Assembly: GCA_020055645.1 (NCBI GenBank)
Contig: CM034547.1
Coordinates: forward strand, 56,422,909-56,486,908
Direction of reading: 5' to 3'
From: Tomocerus qinae
Taxonomy: Eukaryota; Arthropoda; Collembola; Entomobryomorpha; Tomoceridae
DNA length: 64,000 bases
This document shows, one piece after another, positions 50,001 through 63,485 of this stretch. The notes under the pieces were generated by a model. That model was given only the letters and a program-made list of their open reading frames with translations. It was not told the DNA's origin and did no database searches. How positions within the stretch are numbered: the first letter of the stretch is position 1; the number at the start of each line of letters is the position of its first letter. Both the position numbers and the translations under genes were made by a program.

Positions 50001-51499
50001 CTCTTTGTCGTTTAGTTTCCCTGTCCTAAGAACTCCTGCCTTGTTCACCGTATTCTACGTGATCTGACGGGAAATCAACGAATCCCTTCCTTCCCTCTGA
50101 ATGACGTGATAAAATTAAGAAACATACTTCACCTGAAAAGATAAGTTCTCGCTTACCTGCGTGTCATGAATAATGAGACACGCATACAGCGTAGGCATTA
50201 ATGCTGTGCAAAGTTTTGAATGATAGTGATCTATGTTAAGCGCGATATACAGTTAACCAAAAAATGGACCAATACATCTATTTATACTTATATAGCGTAT
50301 TATTATACGATTCATTCATTGCAGCGCCACAGTTGGAATTAATTTCTACATTTTCTTATTTTCATCTTCTCCATAATAAAGAAATACATCTCAATCCTGT
50401 AGATAAACATTAGTTTTGTATTCCTCGCTGTTCTACAAAGACATTTTCCTATTTGCAGTTGGAAATGCAAAAGACAAAACAAAGATGGTCCTAAAGATGG
50501 TTTTAGCGTAATGATTTTGATATCACCACTGATGACACAATAAAAGGGATTTGCGGGAAATGACTATTGCAGAGAATTTATTAACTAATCGAAAGTACAA
50601 GATCACATGGCAGGTGGCTATTTGGGTTTGTATCTAGGCATAAGTGCTAACCCAGGATAAAATATGTATAAATGTGCCAATATGTATAAATGTCTAATAG
50701 GAAGTAGTATATCTTGTTGAGTTTAGGGCACACTACAGTATCGGAGGAACCAATACTACAGTGTTTCTATTTTCTATGTTTCCCGTACTCGATTGACTTT
50801 AAGGAATGAAGATCTAAATCGTCTAGCATCTCGTTTCCGCATTTATTTGACAACAGTCCATTTGGAGGCTGAATGTGACTGTGCAGCTCTGTTGCTGTAG
50901 TTCGGTATAGAAGACAAACTCTTCTTCCCCACTATACACGACTGAGTTACAGTTACTTACCTACTTACACTGGCGTATATGCAATTGTTGTAGCATCTTT
51001 TGCCGAGTTAGTATTTCGGTTCAATCCTTTGCCTTTCCCCCGGATGAGAATGGTAATAGTATCATAATATTGACTTTTTTAGGCCAAGTGGAATTCTTAT
51101 TGCTTATAGGGCCACGACAACTTGAGACTTGGGATTACTATCCAACACAACACAATTGGCTCATTCAAGGGAGTTTATTGTGTCAGAGTATTGCATGTAG
51201 GGATGTGTGAGGACTTAGTGAGTATAGGACTAGTTCTGATATAAATAGGAGCGTTAACTTAAACTATTCATTGTATGTGTGCCTATTACTATGTATTCAT
51301 CTATGCAATGCTGCATTACTATTATTGCTACTGAATAAGATTGTCCCCAAAAATAAATGGCGTTACTTTCTCCAAATGAATGGAGCACCCTGTAGTTGTG
51401 TAGGGTACTTTACGCAGCAGCCAATAAATGTGGCCTATAAATAAGTGCCCATATACGAAAACATTTCATATACACACAACCAAGATTCCTCTAATGGTA
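38005..51499. other. About 13.5 kb of AT-rich non-coding DNA
   Basis: Only short frames without recognisable protein content occur. No RNA gene or transposon boundary is evident. A small hairpin GGTTATG/CATAACC lies near 47034. Confidence 0.5.
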
Positions 51500-51696
51500 A
51501 CAGGTTAGTCGAAGCGGTAGTTGGCAAGTTAAAAATTCACTTTTATCATATCTAAATTCCCCTGCCTGGAACACCATGGTAATAAGTCAGGTCCTATTAT
51601 CCTATCCAAGCAGTGGAGGACAAATTATAGGATTTGTCCTCCAGAGGTGAAAAAAGTGAATTTTTAACTTGCCAACTCCCGCTTCGTCTAACCTCT
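51500..51696. mobile_element. TA-flanked MITE of 197 bp
   Basis: Long terminal inverted repeats of about 50 bp bound this element. The left end ACAGGTTAGTCGAAGCGG and the reverse complement of the right end AGAGGTTAGACGAAGCGG agree with few mismatches, and the pairing continues through GTTGGCAAGTTAAAAATTC. A TA dinucleotide lies directly outside each end (51498-51499 and 51697-51698), the duplication made by Tc1/mariner-type transposases. There is no coding capacity. The centre holds a second perfect hairpin (51615-51642). It is inferred to be a nonautonomous element mobilised by a mariner-like transposase encoded elsewhere. Confidence 0.85.
51615..51642. repeat. Internal hairpin of the MITE
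   Basis: GGAGGACAAAT and ATTTGTCCTCC pair perfectly (11 bp) around a 6-nt loop, off-centre within the MITE at 51500-51696. Confidence 0.85.
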
Positions 51697-51698
51697 TA

Positions 51699-53158
51699 AG
51701 GGGGTCTCTATAGAAACCTTGACACACAACTTATACATCACCAAAATTGGCGGAATTTTACTATAATACACGCACGGAGTATGCAGCAGTCTCGCAGGAA
51801 TAGTACATAACTTCTAGGAGTCATTGCATACAAGAACAAATATACAGAATCTACGAGACAGGGAATCCATTCAACTAAATCATCAACGTTCTGCCTAACT
51901 TGATACTTTAGGAGATGCTCAAACCCATACTTCAACTTCCTATGTACCCGTATGCTCGCATTATACAAATGCAAGACGTCTTTTTCCTTCCTCATTGTTA
52001 CTACGACTTTATTTTATCCTAAAACTCAACTACTACTCTGAATATTTCATTTCTATGCATAACAAGCACTGTAGGTATTTCCTTACAATTGCACAATACT
52101 AGGTTACGCATGATCATCCAGTTCCTCGTTAGCATTATTATCATTACGGATGTAGCTCATGTGTGACAATTTTTCTGGAGCACGTCCATGCATGTCATTC
52201 CATATAACTCAATGATCACTGTTGCTCCTTAGTGACTTAATTCTACTCTGCCTATCTCCAAATACATCCACAACTCTTTTTGCAATTATTTCCAAGAATA
52301 GTATAAAAGATGAACTACTTTCCTTCCCAATACAAAATATGCATATGCTTTCTTCTTGACAATTTGCAGATCATTATCTAAAATGTGTCACTGCTTTCTT
52401 TTATCAATCTCAAAATCTAGATAATGCTTTACTTAAGGTAACAATGTCCCAAATTTTTTATTTATTTAAGTTATTAGGCAATTGTGTTATAATCATGTGC
52501 TTTAACTATCTAGATATAAGATAGGTAGGCAAGTAGGTACATTTAGTAAATTATTAGCCTACTGCAGTAGTTAATTTACTTATTCAATGGGAGTCTCTTT
52601 AAATAACCCGTTTAAATACAAACAAGGTACTCGGAACAAATGTCCTAATCTATTGTTATTATGCTCCGTTGGGTAGAGTAAGTAGTGCTGTACATTAAGC
52701 TACCTAAGCATAAGTACGAAGTGGCCACAATTGATTTACATGTACCTACTTTTCCGTCTGGGTCTGTTAGCTTCAAACGAGGCATATCCGATCTTTTCAA
52801 TCCAGTGTATTCCAAACACTTTGTCATAAGAACGACTATTTTATACTAAAGAATAGGAATCCGAAAGGTATACATGATTCACAGAATTTACGTAAAACAA
52901 AATAAGTTGATAGTAAACTATTATCTATTTTAATAATATACCCAAGGCAAATAAACTTTAATTAATGCTGCAAGATTCTTCACACAGTAATCGTAAAATG
53001 TAATTACACAAAATTGAAAAACTGGTGATTCAGAAGTATATAATACATTCCTTGCAGCAGACTATAGGATATAAATTAGCTACACCCAATCTGTCCCAAG
53101 AATGGATAGCAGCAAGATGCCTTGATTGGTCCCATGGCTACGCCTCTCAGGGGCAAGG
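51699..53158. other. Non-coding DNA between the MITE and the long hairpin
   Basis: Apart from the weak candidate exon at 52746-52845 on the minus strand, nothing is recognisable here. Confidence 0.45.
52746..52845 (-). CDS. Candidate exon, weak evidence
   Basis: On the minus strand a pyrimidine-containing acceptor (CTATTCTTTAG) precedes base 52845 and a donor-like AG|GTACAT follows base 52746. Between them lies an open, protein-like reading that includes MTKCLEYTGLKRSDMPRLK and then LTDPDGKV. Acceptor phase would be 0 and donor phase 1, and phase 1 is compatible with the Ig exon at 415-711 on the same strand. Alternatively the TATAAAATA just before the ATG could be a TATA-like sequence. I recognise no family, and the stretch is short enough to be chance. 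Confidence 0.2.
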
Positions 53159-53274
53159 TGACGACATGCTCCAGAAAACTGGTTTCCCCCAACCAGTTCT
53201 TTCCAACCACTTTCCCCCCAATTTCGAGTCGGAGAACTGGTTGGGGGAAACCAGTTTTCTGGAGCATGTCGTCA
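53159..53274. repeat. Perfect long inverted repeat (42-bp arms, 32-nt loop)
   Basis: The arms 53159-53200 and 53233-53274 are exact reverse complements over 42 bp, separated by 53201-53232. Each arm also contains its own smaller palindrome, AACTGGTT-TCCCCC-AACCAGTT. The stem is markedly richer in G and C than its surroundings. Transcribed, it would give a fully paired hairpin RNA. There is no terminal duplication that would mark it as a transposon. Confidence 0.93.
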
Positions 53275-56242
53275 GTTTATTTGGGTTAAGAAATGCATTT
53301 GTCGGTATTGAAGTGCTGGCTTCACTAAGTAGGCCGCAATTCATCTTTGTTTGGTTCAAATATCTTCAGTTTATTAATGCGTAGGTATGCGACTGCTGTT
53401 GGTGTGTGTATGTAATATTTAGGTTTAGCAGGTTTGGATTTGGTTACATTTGTGTAGTGTAGTCTTGCTGTGAACTGTCTGTTGGATTGCATCATAACCA
53501 TTAGAGTAGTCCATATGGGTCTAAATTAAAGGACAGGCTGGGCAACTGAACACAAATTGAAGTTTCTCCAGTACTAAAGCTAATAGGTAAGCTATCTATT
53601 TGAGACTACTGCCTATGTAGTAATAACATAATATTAGGTCGGGACTATTATAAGGAAAAGGGTTTGTTATGGCATATAGTGTCGTCGTCATATAATTCGG
53701 ATTGAATTACACTGGCAAATGGGCGCTCTCACCATCGATCCTCATTTCATCCCTGATACACCACACCACAGCTAACTAACCGCAGAAAAGTTGCTTTTGC
53801 TTCCTTTTCCCGTGTACTCTTATATCGTGTGATGTAGCGTAGCTTTGGCTTTACTTATTTCACTCATTCACTCACACAGAGAACAGAAGACAAGGCACTC
53901 AGCCATTAAACTGCTTTCTTGTCCACCAAGTCCTACCAAAATCTGCACGTCTTCTTAGGTCATAGCCTTTTAATGTTTTTATGGTTTTTTGCCCCTGGTC
54001 CTGACTCTCAATTACAGACTTATCATCACAGTACTAATAGCACTAGAACTATAACCAATTTTCAAACCTACAGTCTTATACCACTCAACTTTCTATCCAA
54101 TTGTACCCGACAGTACTCCAAAATAATTTTAAGACAAAGTCTGCTGACAAAGCTACTTAAATGACTATTATGAAGTGAACTCCTCCATTAAGTTTTATTC
54201 TGGGACTCCATTGTAAGCATAAAGGTACATTAAGGAAACACCTAACTAATCTGAATGCACGATTGTTTTGCTTTAATGTATTGTTTAGAAGATTTTAAGT
54301 CATAAATATCTCGCTGTATTTGGAAAGGAATACATCGTAGTAAACTTATGATAATTAGAATTGAAAACGAATAACTAAAACGTAATTGAAAATTATATTA
54401 GATCAACAAAATAGTGATTGGTGTGATTCAGCAGTTATATATTATCTTAACTGTGAAATTGTAATTTTATGATGTTTTGATTCTGAAACCGATCTTAATA
54501 TTATTAAACCTTTTCAAATAACCAATTGAAAGATTATTGGTTCTTCTATTGCGTATTGCGTAGAACACAAAAAGATAGATTTACAAAACTAAGCATTACT
54601 AGGTTCAACAACATATATTAACATTATCGTAAACTGAATTTCAAACTTAGTGTATAATGGCAGTAGATCGTTTCCTCCTAAACACATAAAACCATAGAAC
54701 TACAAGAACGAATGCCACATATGTAAATGATGTGACTGAAGACGGGATATTAAGTGTGTGCAGTTTTGTGCAAGATTCATCTTTAGTGAAATATGTATAA
54801 TGAAGAGGAGGGGAGGTGAATGTTGAGTGTGGAGAGTAGAGACCTGATGAGTGTGGTGATGATTCGGAGTGAAATTAATTGGTAGAGAGAGAAGGGCAGT
54901 CACACGGTTTTGCTTTAGTTTTGTGGCTACGTTAGCTTTGGTTCCGTTGCGTTAAGTTAAATCAGTATGTGAATCTGTAGTGAACGTGAGTGAATGAGCA
55001 GAGGTTCAGATACATAATGGATCTACCTACAGATAGTCACCACCTAGGATTCTCTAGCCATTCATCCTCTGTGGTATAGTAAAGGTACATATATGAATTG
55101 GGAACTGGATTCAATTACATAGAAGCGTATCTACTCCATAGTCAAGTTATGTATGAACATCTTTTCCTTTTTGCCATGTCTATGGAGTACGTACACAATA
55201 ACTATTTTGTACAGGAGTATGAATATACTCAGAACAAGACCATAACGAAAGCAAGTGATGTAGATACGGTGATTCTAACAATTCTAACGATTGCATAGCG
55301 AAAACTAAACGGGGAAACAGAAACAGATAGTAAGTTAGACTTATTTACAGCCACGCCACAGGCCACGAGATGCATTTCAATTCAATCCACTCACCAAGAA
55401 AGCTAATGCGGATTCAGTCGCAGAAATACACGCCTAGTACTTCATATTAGTTTCTATCTTAACTGCATCTGAATGTATTCGAGTCTAATACACGGACATG
55501 CTTTCCAGGCATTACTGCAACCAACACGCTTACACACAGATATGTAGCATGTATATTACATTAGAAACTAGAAGCCAAGGAAGCAAACACAAAAGAACAC
55601 CAAAAACAACGGAGGAAAATGCGAGAGCCGAGTAACCCTATCTCATACATAAATACATTACACTACTACTATATCTATGCATACGTATTACTAAAAGATA
55701 CGGATCTAAAATTTTCTGGCAAAAGTGAAGTAGATTGGGAAATGTATCTCCGTCTCCCACAGCCTCTATCTATTTACCTTAGAATAAGCTTATCAGTGTA
55801 GCCTAACAGCTCCCTGCTACTATTTCCATTTCTACCAAATGAAATAAAAGTTGCGTCGTCGGTAGCGAATAACTCTTGTCCGAAAAGAACTGTAGGGGTA
55901 GAAAGGAGAGGGACATCCTCATAAAATGAAATGTTGCTCATTTTCTACCATTTCTACATGTCGCAGCCGAAAACCCATATTATCTAATGGAAAAATGGAA
56001 TACACAATTTATTATTAAGTACCTGTCGGGTATGTGTAATTATAGTATCACTATCTTGAGTATAGCCGTAAGTACATCGTAGTTGGGTATATTTATTATT
56101 TTAGCCTCCCTTGTTATTGTGATGCACTGCAAGGGACTGCGACTGCACTATCATAAAGTACGCGAGGTCTGTTTCAGAGACAAGCACATTCAATATTTCC
56201 ATTTCTCTTTTCGGATTTAATGAAATCGAATTGGGGTGCACA

Positions 56243-56254
56243 AGAGAGAGAGAG
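56243..56254. repeat. Short (AG)6 microsatellite
   Basis: Six uninterrupted AG units. Confidence 0.7.
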
Positions 56255-59200
56255 CAAGGAAATAAAATTCTGTTCATTTGGGTTAGCCAAGCTATTCTGA
56301 ACATTATGTATGTGTTGAATCGCATCTCTTTGCCTCCGTTTTCTTATCACGAGGAATTTGTATTGAAGCAACAAACAAAGTTAACTCAGCTGCCCATCTA
56401 TCTTGAATTTTTTGTCTCGATTCCTTAGTGCAGTGGATAAGTACCTACTTTAAGCTATAATGCATTAGTGGTCTTATATGGTCTATATGGGTATATAATC
56501 TTATACACTACCATTTGGTACATAAAGCAATCTAATGTGCTTTCTATCTGTTCAGTGGATCTCACAAGCCTTGAAATTCCTATTACCTAAGGAAACTAGG
56601 GAGAATGGAGTGCAAAATCATAGAAGCCTGTAGCACTGTGTGGGTCTTGATGCTACTATCTGTATTTGTATGTATTTCTTTCTGATAGAATCGTCTAGTT
56701 TCTAGTATCTGTATTACTACGGGTTCATTCATAGATAGAAAAGAATTCGCATTCCGTTCTGGTCTTGTTTTCCCGTTAACTTTCCCAGCCAGTTTTGTGC
56801 AAAATATTTCTTTGCGGCTGACGGGTAAATTGCTATTGCCTTTCTTCCTTTCTATTAGCCCGTCCACGATAGTCATTAATCTGAGCTGACTTAACTTGAC
56901 TGTGCTCATTTATATAAAAAGAACAATACAGACACATTTAGACACATATGTATCGGAGAGGTAGGATCCAACCTTTGCTTTCTCTACTCCAAACAACTCT
57001 TACCTTCCTCTACATGCAATCTACAATGTCCTTACTCTTACATAACTAATCCCGACAATTCATTCTCCTTCCTTTCTCCCGATTCACAATACACAAAATC
57101 TAATGCATCTCCAACCATATACCCATTATTACTACATTCCATATGTCTATAAAGTCTATAAGTGATACGTTGATTTGTTATTGTTGCGTAGAACAAATGA
57201 GCTTTCCCTTCTCCCTCAACATCAACATTACACACTGGCTTTTCTACAGCCACAAATGTTTGCCTCACTTCAACTTAAATGCAATCTACACAAATACAAC
57301 TGAAATGCAATATGTGTCTACACGACAACACATTATACCACGTCTTTCCTCCAGGCCCTCCATCGTCATGCATACTCTCCTCTGAGTGGCAACGCTAATA
57401 AAATTTAATTCTATACATTGCACTGTGACGGTGGTTTCGCAGTAAAAATATGGTGCACTTAAATTTTACAAAAATATATTAGAATCTATATTACTAAGCA
57501 ATAGTAGATATCTTAGAGAGGTAGAGTGTATAAATACGCGTTACACAATTGATATTAAAACATTAAACTTAACGTTGGTTAGAAAAAAACAATAAGGCTA
57601 TAATTAATTTATCTTTAGATCAAGCAGATTTTCAAGTTTTTCGTTTTTCGTTTTTTGCTGTCCTTTAACAGCAAATACAGGAAAGAAGTAAATGGAGCGT
57701 ACAAGAATTATTTGTGATGATTTAATAAGAATCAGTATTTTCAGACAGAAACGTAGCAATTTTAACTGTAGAAGTTGCAAATAAATAGAAATAGCACTAG
57801 TGCGTTTTCGCAAATATAAATGTGCTTAATGATTGCAGTTAACGATTGTTCTATATCAGCAATAACAACTGTCGTTTCTATAAACTGTCAATCAGTGCTT
57901 TGTATGTAAATGCAAATTATATGTCTGTACTATGCAGGTAGAGAATGATAAGATATTAATGAATAAGAATAGAACAACTGCAGAACATAAAAAGTTTTAC
58001 ATGAACTGCAAACTAGAAGTATTTTTTGTTATCATGATTGAGCATCTGTGGAATGGGAGGAAGTTGTGTAGATAGAGTACTGTGAACAGTAAGTCTAATC
58101 GTAAGTAATTACTACAGAACAAGAGAAAGATAAAACTAGAAAAAACCTCTGGCGAACAAGAAAAGTTATTAGCAGTGATCGATTGATTATCTGAAAGCCT
58201 TTTCTGTCATGTTGTGTTCCTCTTGGCTTATTATTATTCCTTTGCTCGTGTACTCAAAGTATACCTTATACTGTAAATAGCAACTTGAGTATAATTCTTG
58301 TGTGCATGCAGTTTACTTTTATCTAAAAACATTTTCTAAACAATACCTTTCCCATATATTGCAAAGGATAGTACTAGAATGTGTTTAGCAATGCCTACTT
58401 CCTACAGATAGTAGAAGGAAATACTCTATCTACTTTCAAAGTCTTCTTGTTACAAGAAACGATACAAGAGGCTTCTGTCTCTCTTTACATTCGTTCTTTA
58501 TCATTGTCACTTCATTGAAAATATAAATCTCTTTCCTCACCCTTTTTTACTTACTTCCTCGATTCTTTTTGGAATTCTTGTGAATTACATTCAAATCCCC
58601 ACCTAGAAATAAAGAAGACATGGAAAACGTCTCTAGTTGGCTCTACAACTATCTACAGGAACCCCGCACATGATCAAGGACAGCACGATATACACGAAAC
58701 CGTGAATCTAAAGTCAATGTAGCAAAACAAGTTACGGGTATCTCATGATGTATAGGTAAAATAAAACTGTAAACAACGGACAGCTATGCACGCATTCTTA
58801 TACAACTAGTTATGCAAAGGGGAAATAAAGTCATGAAATTCTGTGAAAGAGTGTCACTATAAAAATATTGCAGTATAATAAATTAAAACACAGAAAAATG
58901 GATTTACTATTCATATTATTTAAATTTTCTTGATCTAATAAAATTTTGTATAAAAAACTCGATTGAAAGAGGAATGAGTTGTGTCCTACTTTTAGTTCGT
59001 AATGTTTTCCATCAAAAAGGGAAATGATTGTGACTACTCTACTGTCATAGAATGATTTATTGTAGGAAGGTCCTATAAAGAAATGGTTAGTAGCTTTATC
59101 ATTCGTGAAAAAGTAAGTCCTCTGTTTATTTTACAGGAATATAAACCGGAAAAAGGAATCTTTTGAAAAAGTCTTGTTGATAAAGCTAATTTATCTGTTT

Positions 59201-62200
59201 GTGTAAACATAGTACTTACTACGGGCAAAAACAACCTTTGGCACAGTTGCAGTAAATCTTCGTGTATGTTGGGTTTATTTTTTTTAGTTTACACACAGTT
59301 TTGTGTATAGGGTAATGAAAAGAAGTGTATTCTTAAAGGCTGTTTGTTTGTATATAATAATATACAAGTCGAAATATAGTTATATTAGACTCTGACAAGC
59401 TCACAATCAGCTCATTCTGAATGAATGAAAGAAAGGGAGAGAATTGTTGAAGTCATTGCTGCATTCATACACACTGGCGTAGTACAAGACTAAAACTGTG
59501 AAGCAAGTGCGAGTAAAACCCGTATAGAGCAAGCAGACAGAGACAGATAAATCTTTAATAAACCACTTTTTTGTATTCATCCTATGTGAAACTTTTATTA
59601 TTTCATTCATCCCAGTCCATATATCTTGCAGTGTGTGATGTACTATTAAAAGGTGGCAGAGAAGGAATGTATTTTAGACAAGGTATGTAGAGTGGCATGT
59701 AGTAAATAAACATAGGTACGCTTTTGCCTTACGCCCACATACATTAGTCAATCGAAACTGAAATACTTGAATTTATGAATCCATGTGCATATGTACCTGA
59801 AATCTTTGTCCCATTTGGGAGAATTTCCACACAGCAGTAACACGTATTTTAAATACTCACGCATTCGTAGGTACGTATTATATATACCTATCTTTGCTTT
59901 GAAGCTATGTAGGTATTAATACTTACTAGTGTTCATTGAAGCTAAATTGTTTCAAGTAAATTTTGCAAAGTTAAGATAAGGAGTTGACAATTCCATTTCT
60001 TTAACGTTGAAAAAATGTTTACAATAAGTAAATATCCGGCTTTTTCTAAGAACAAAATCTTTCAATTTCTATGATACTATGGATTACGAATTTATACTCT
60101 TTCGAATGTTTGAATATACCTGTAATTGCTTCTATGCCTACAAAAGTATATATTGTAAGGCACAAGTCCATTTAAGTCATAATTACTGCCCATGTTATGG
60201 GTTTAATAATGGAATAATGGAGGACGGAGTTTATAGCGTTGTACCAATTGAAACAGTGTGATTCCTATCCTTACCGGTTTGTTTTAATGCATACTGCGTC
60301 TCAAAATTAATTCTTACACAACAATATAGAGTAGTGTAATCCCAAGTATTCACACTTATGAATGTTTTAGTATTAGTGCTTTCCGTACTCGGAAAAAATG
60401 AAAAGACTCCTTTAATTTCGTGTAATGTGCTAATACAGGTACGAGAACGGAACAAACATGACGTAGAAAAACGTAAGTAGAATGGAAGGAAATGAAGTTA
60501 ACTACAAAGGGGTTTTTAGAATTAAAGATTTGCCATTTCTCACTTCATATTCAGCGCTTAGTTAATTGAAAGTTGAAAGAGAGCGGGCGGATAAGGCGAA
60601 ACAAAACCCTTTATTGGAATAAACAGTAGGGACCTTTATGCGACTGACTTATTAACGTCAATGCCACTCCGTATGACAAGCGTGGCACAAAAGAAAGAAA
60701 CTACAGCCAAGTATTATGTCCCCCGTCACCTATACAGTCAAAACTATTCAAATGCATTGCCACACTTCATAGCTGTGATACGATCCAACAAAACCATTTG
60801 TAAACTAGAACATTCTTACGCATTTCTCGCCATTGGTACAGGAAATCCTAGCATGCCAAGTTAGAGTAGTTGCTCATAGATCCATGAAACAAATTAGGAT
60901 ACCGCACTTTGTCTAATTATCAATATGTGACAGAAATGCCGAGAACAACGAACCCGAGCTGGGGCACACCAAGAAGGGGTTTCCTGTCCCGGTCTATTGT
61001 ACTAATCATATAAGCGTATATATAAGTTCAAATTCTATTTATTTCTACGTGTATATCCACTCTGTGTTGGTACTCATAGTTTTTGTTCGGTTCACTTCTA
61101 TTTCAGAGCTGCATTGTTGTAATTCAGTTAAGTATAGGAGGAGAGACAGAACTGACATGAAGCAGTAGTTAATAGGGGAAGGCAAAGTAGCGATTTAACT
61201 AATAGGAGTTTAGATTGAAGATTGGTAGCGAGTGCAGTGCAGTTCAATCCTTGTGATGATGAGTGACTGACTTGAGTATTAGATAGGGACTACTCAGGCA
61301 TCAAAGCCAAAGTAGGAGAACCGTAAGTAATGAGTACATGTATCTGCATACACAAACAGTACTTGTTAACAATTACAAAATTACAATTGCACACAGAGAG
61401 GAGTCTGTCCTCCATCCTCTGTACAAACAAACTCATACAGATAAGACTCCTAATGATTTACGTAAGCATTATCTTTACCTACTCCAAACAACGTTGTTTA
61501 GCTACTAAGGATCTTTATCTGATGATACCAATGTAAAATGCTCCTGTGCATTTCTGGTAGTTTCAACCGCTTTTTTCATACAGCTTTTGTGATTATCCAA
61601 CAAACAGATGTAAATCCACATGAAAATTTTATGGTTGAGGACAGGAGTGCTCTGGCTATGTACACTCGGGCTTTTTACAAGCTATATCTTATATTATGGG
61701 TTGAATTCCTAGTAGTTAGCTAAACTGATTAGAAGAGTCAGTTAGAGTATAGCAATGTAGTGAATAAAATACAGTAATTCATTATAGAGTGGAAATGCAT
61801 CGTTTCTTGCATATAGAGTACATAAAAGGCATGACAAAACAGGATTGTTGGGTAGAATAAGTATAGTTGGGACAAGAAAAGGAAATTAGACATATCACTA
61901 CAGTATCGTTAATCGAAACGTAAGAGCCGAAGCTAAGCGGCCTGGGCTTTCCCATTTATTTAATACGAGGACACGAAATCGCGGAGTCTTTCTGTCATTC
62001 AAAGTCCCACGTGCATGCATACGCACATGCAGATTGCAGACAGCTAGCTGGGTCCTTTCGGCTTGACTTTGACTTTGAATTCCTGTATAATAAAATACGG
62101 GAGTCGAAATGCAATTTCACCAATTCAGCAGCAAAGCGGAGCCAAGAACGAATGAAAGGCGAATCATAACGTCCAGTGCACTATGTTGTCTGTGTAGTTT

Positions 62201-63458
62201 AGTACCTATGGGTATTAGACATTTCTATTGTAGTAGTCTAGTGCAGATCTTTGTGAATGTGAATTATAAATGGGAATGTGAATATGAGTTGTGCCAACTT
62301 ATGGATTTACTTTATTAGGATCTAGTATATAGGATAATGTACTAACTTTGGTATTTGTACATAGGAAAGCTGGTGCATGCTCGAAACTATTCCACTCTAG
62401 TCTAATGGTAATGATAACCAAGCTTAGTCTGCACTTTCTATCTGGAATGTAATTTCAGAGTTCCCAAGTCGAGTTTAGTATCTCTATCTGTCTGTGGTGT
62501 CAGTCTGTGTCTCTATGTATTTCCATACTACTGCACTACACACATGTATGTGTATGAACAAAAGTAAATGTATTACCAACCCTGGTCTCTTGTTCTTTCT
62601 GTCATTTTCAAAGTTTGACTTTGACTCTGGCTCACGATCTTCATTTCATTTTATCCCCGCAGTATTTTAGGTACCTAGCCAAAGCCATTCTCTTAGATGT
62701 TTCTTTTACAACAGAGCATAGAGATAAATAGAAGAGAGCAAATGGATAACACCAAATTCACAACATTATTGCACTGCACATGCTATTCTTACTACTACAG
62801 TATGCATCTGTATTATAGGACGTTTAATAATAGATAGTTACTTACTAGTCTCCAGAATAAAAGAATTGAACAGAACAGAATTACTTTGTCATCATCATCA
62901 TAATCATTAAATTGCCCGGCGAGACGAGTTGACTACAGGCATGCCATTTTAAGCAATAAACTTATGGACTTGATCACATGACCGTAAAATTGACTCCTCA
63001 CTACTAAGTAGTCTATAAGGAGGACTATCTATAGAAATTACATATAGAATACCAAGTATATGTAATTTGTATGGCATTGCTCTGTAATTTCAACCGAGTT
63101 GGGTTTAGGATTTCTGATTCTATTGTCTGTCGAGTTGTCCCGTCATTTTTCCTATCATCATTATTTATAAAACGAATAGGAAATAATACAGTTGCTTGCA
63201 TGGCACTTTGTCTCTAATCGTAAGTATACACTATATTATTGCTAAACTACTAGGTTTATGCTATGGCATGAGAGAACTGCTCCACCCTCCTTGTTTAGAG
63301 ATTACATGCTCACAATTCCATATAACGAGATATATTCGGGAACTTACACTGCTCACGACCACTCGCTTCTCTCCGGGTTTAATACTCAATTTTCTGCATG
63401 AAAAGAACAGAGGTCTGTTGTTGAGAGGCGGTTAAAAACCATGAGATAATAAAATAAA

Positions 63459-63485
63459 ATGCATTGCAACTACAATGCAATGCAT
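63459..63485. repeat. Short hairpin with 10-bp stem
   Basis: ATGCATTGCA and TGCAATGCAT pair perfectly around a 7-nt loop. The word GCATTGCA is frequent elsewhere in this non-coding DNA, so chance formation is plausible. Confidence 0.55.

Noticed and set aside
50730-50765. Apparent inverted repeat CACTACAGTAT ... ATACTACAGTG
   Set aside because: On checking, the right part is not the reverse complement of the left; it is only a partial similarity.
53025-53384. Plus-strand open frame of 119 codons across the long hairpin
   Set aside because: It is open on both strands because of the inverted repeat itself, and the protein has no recognisable family.
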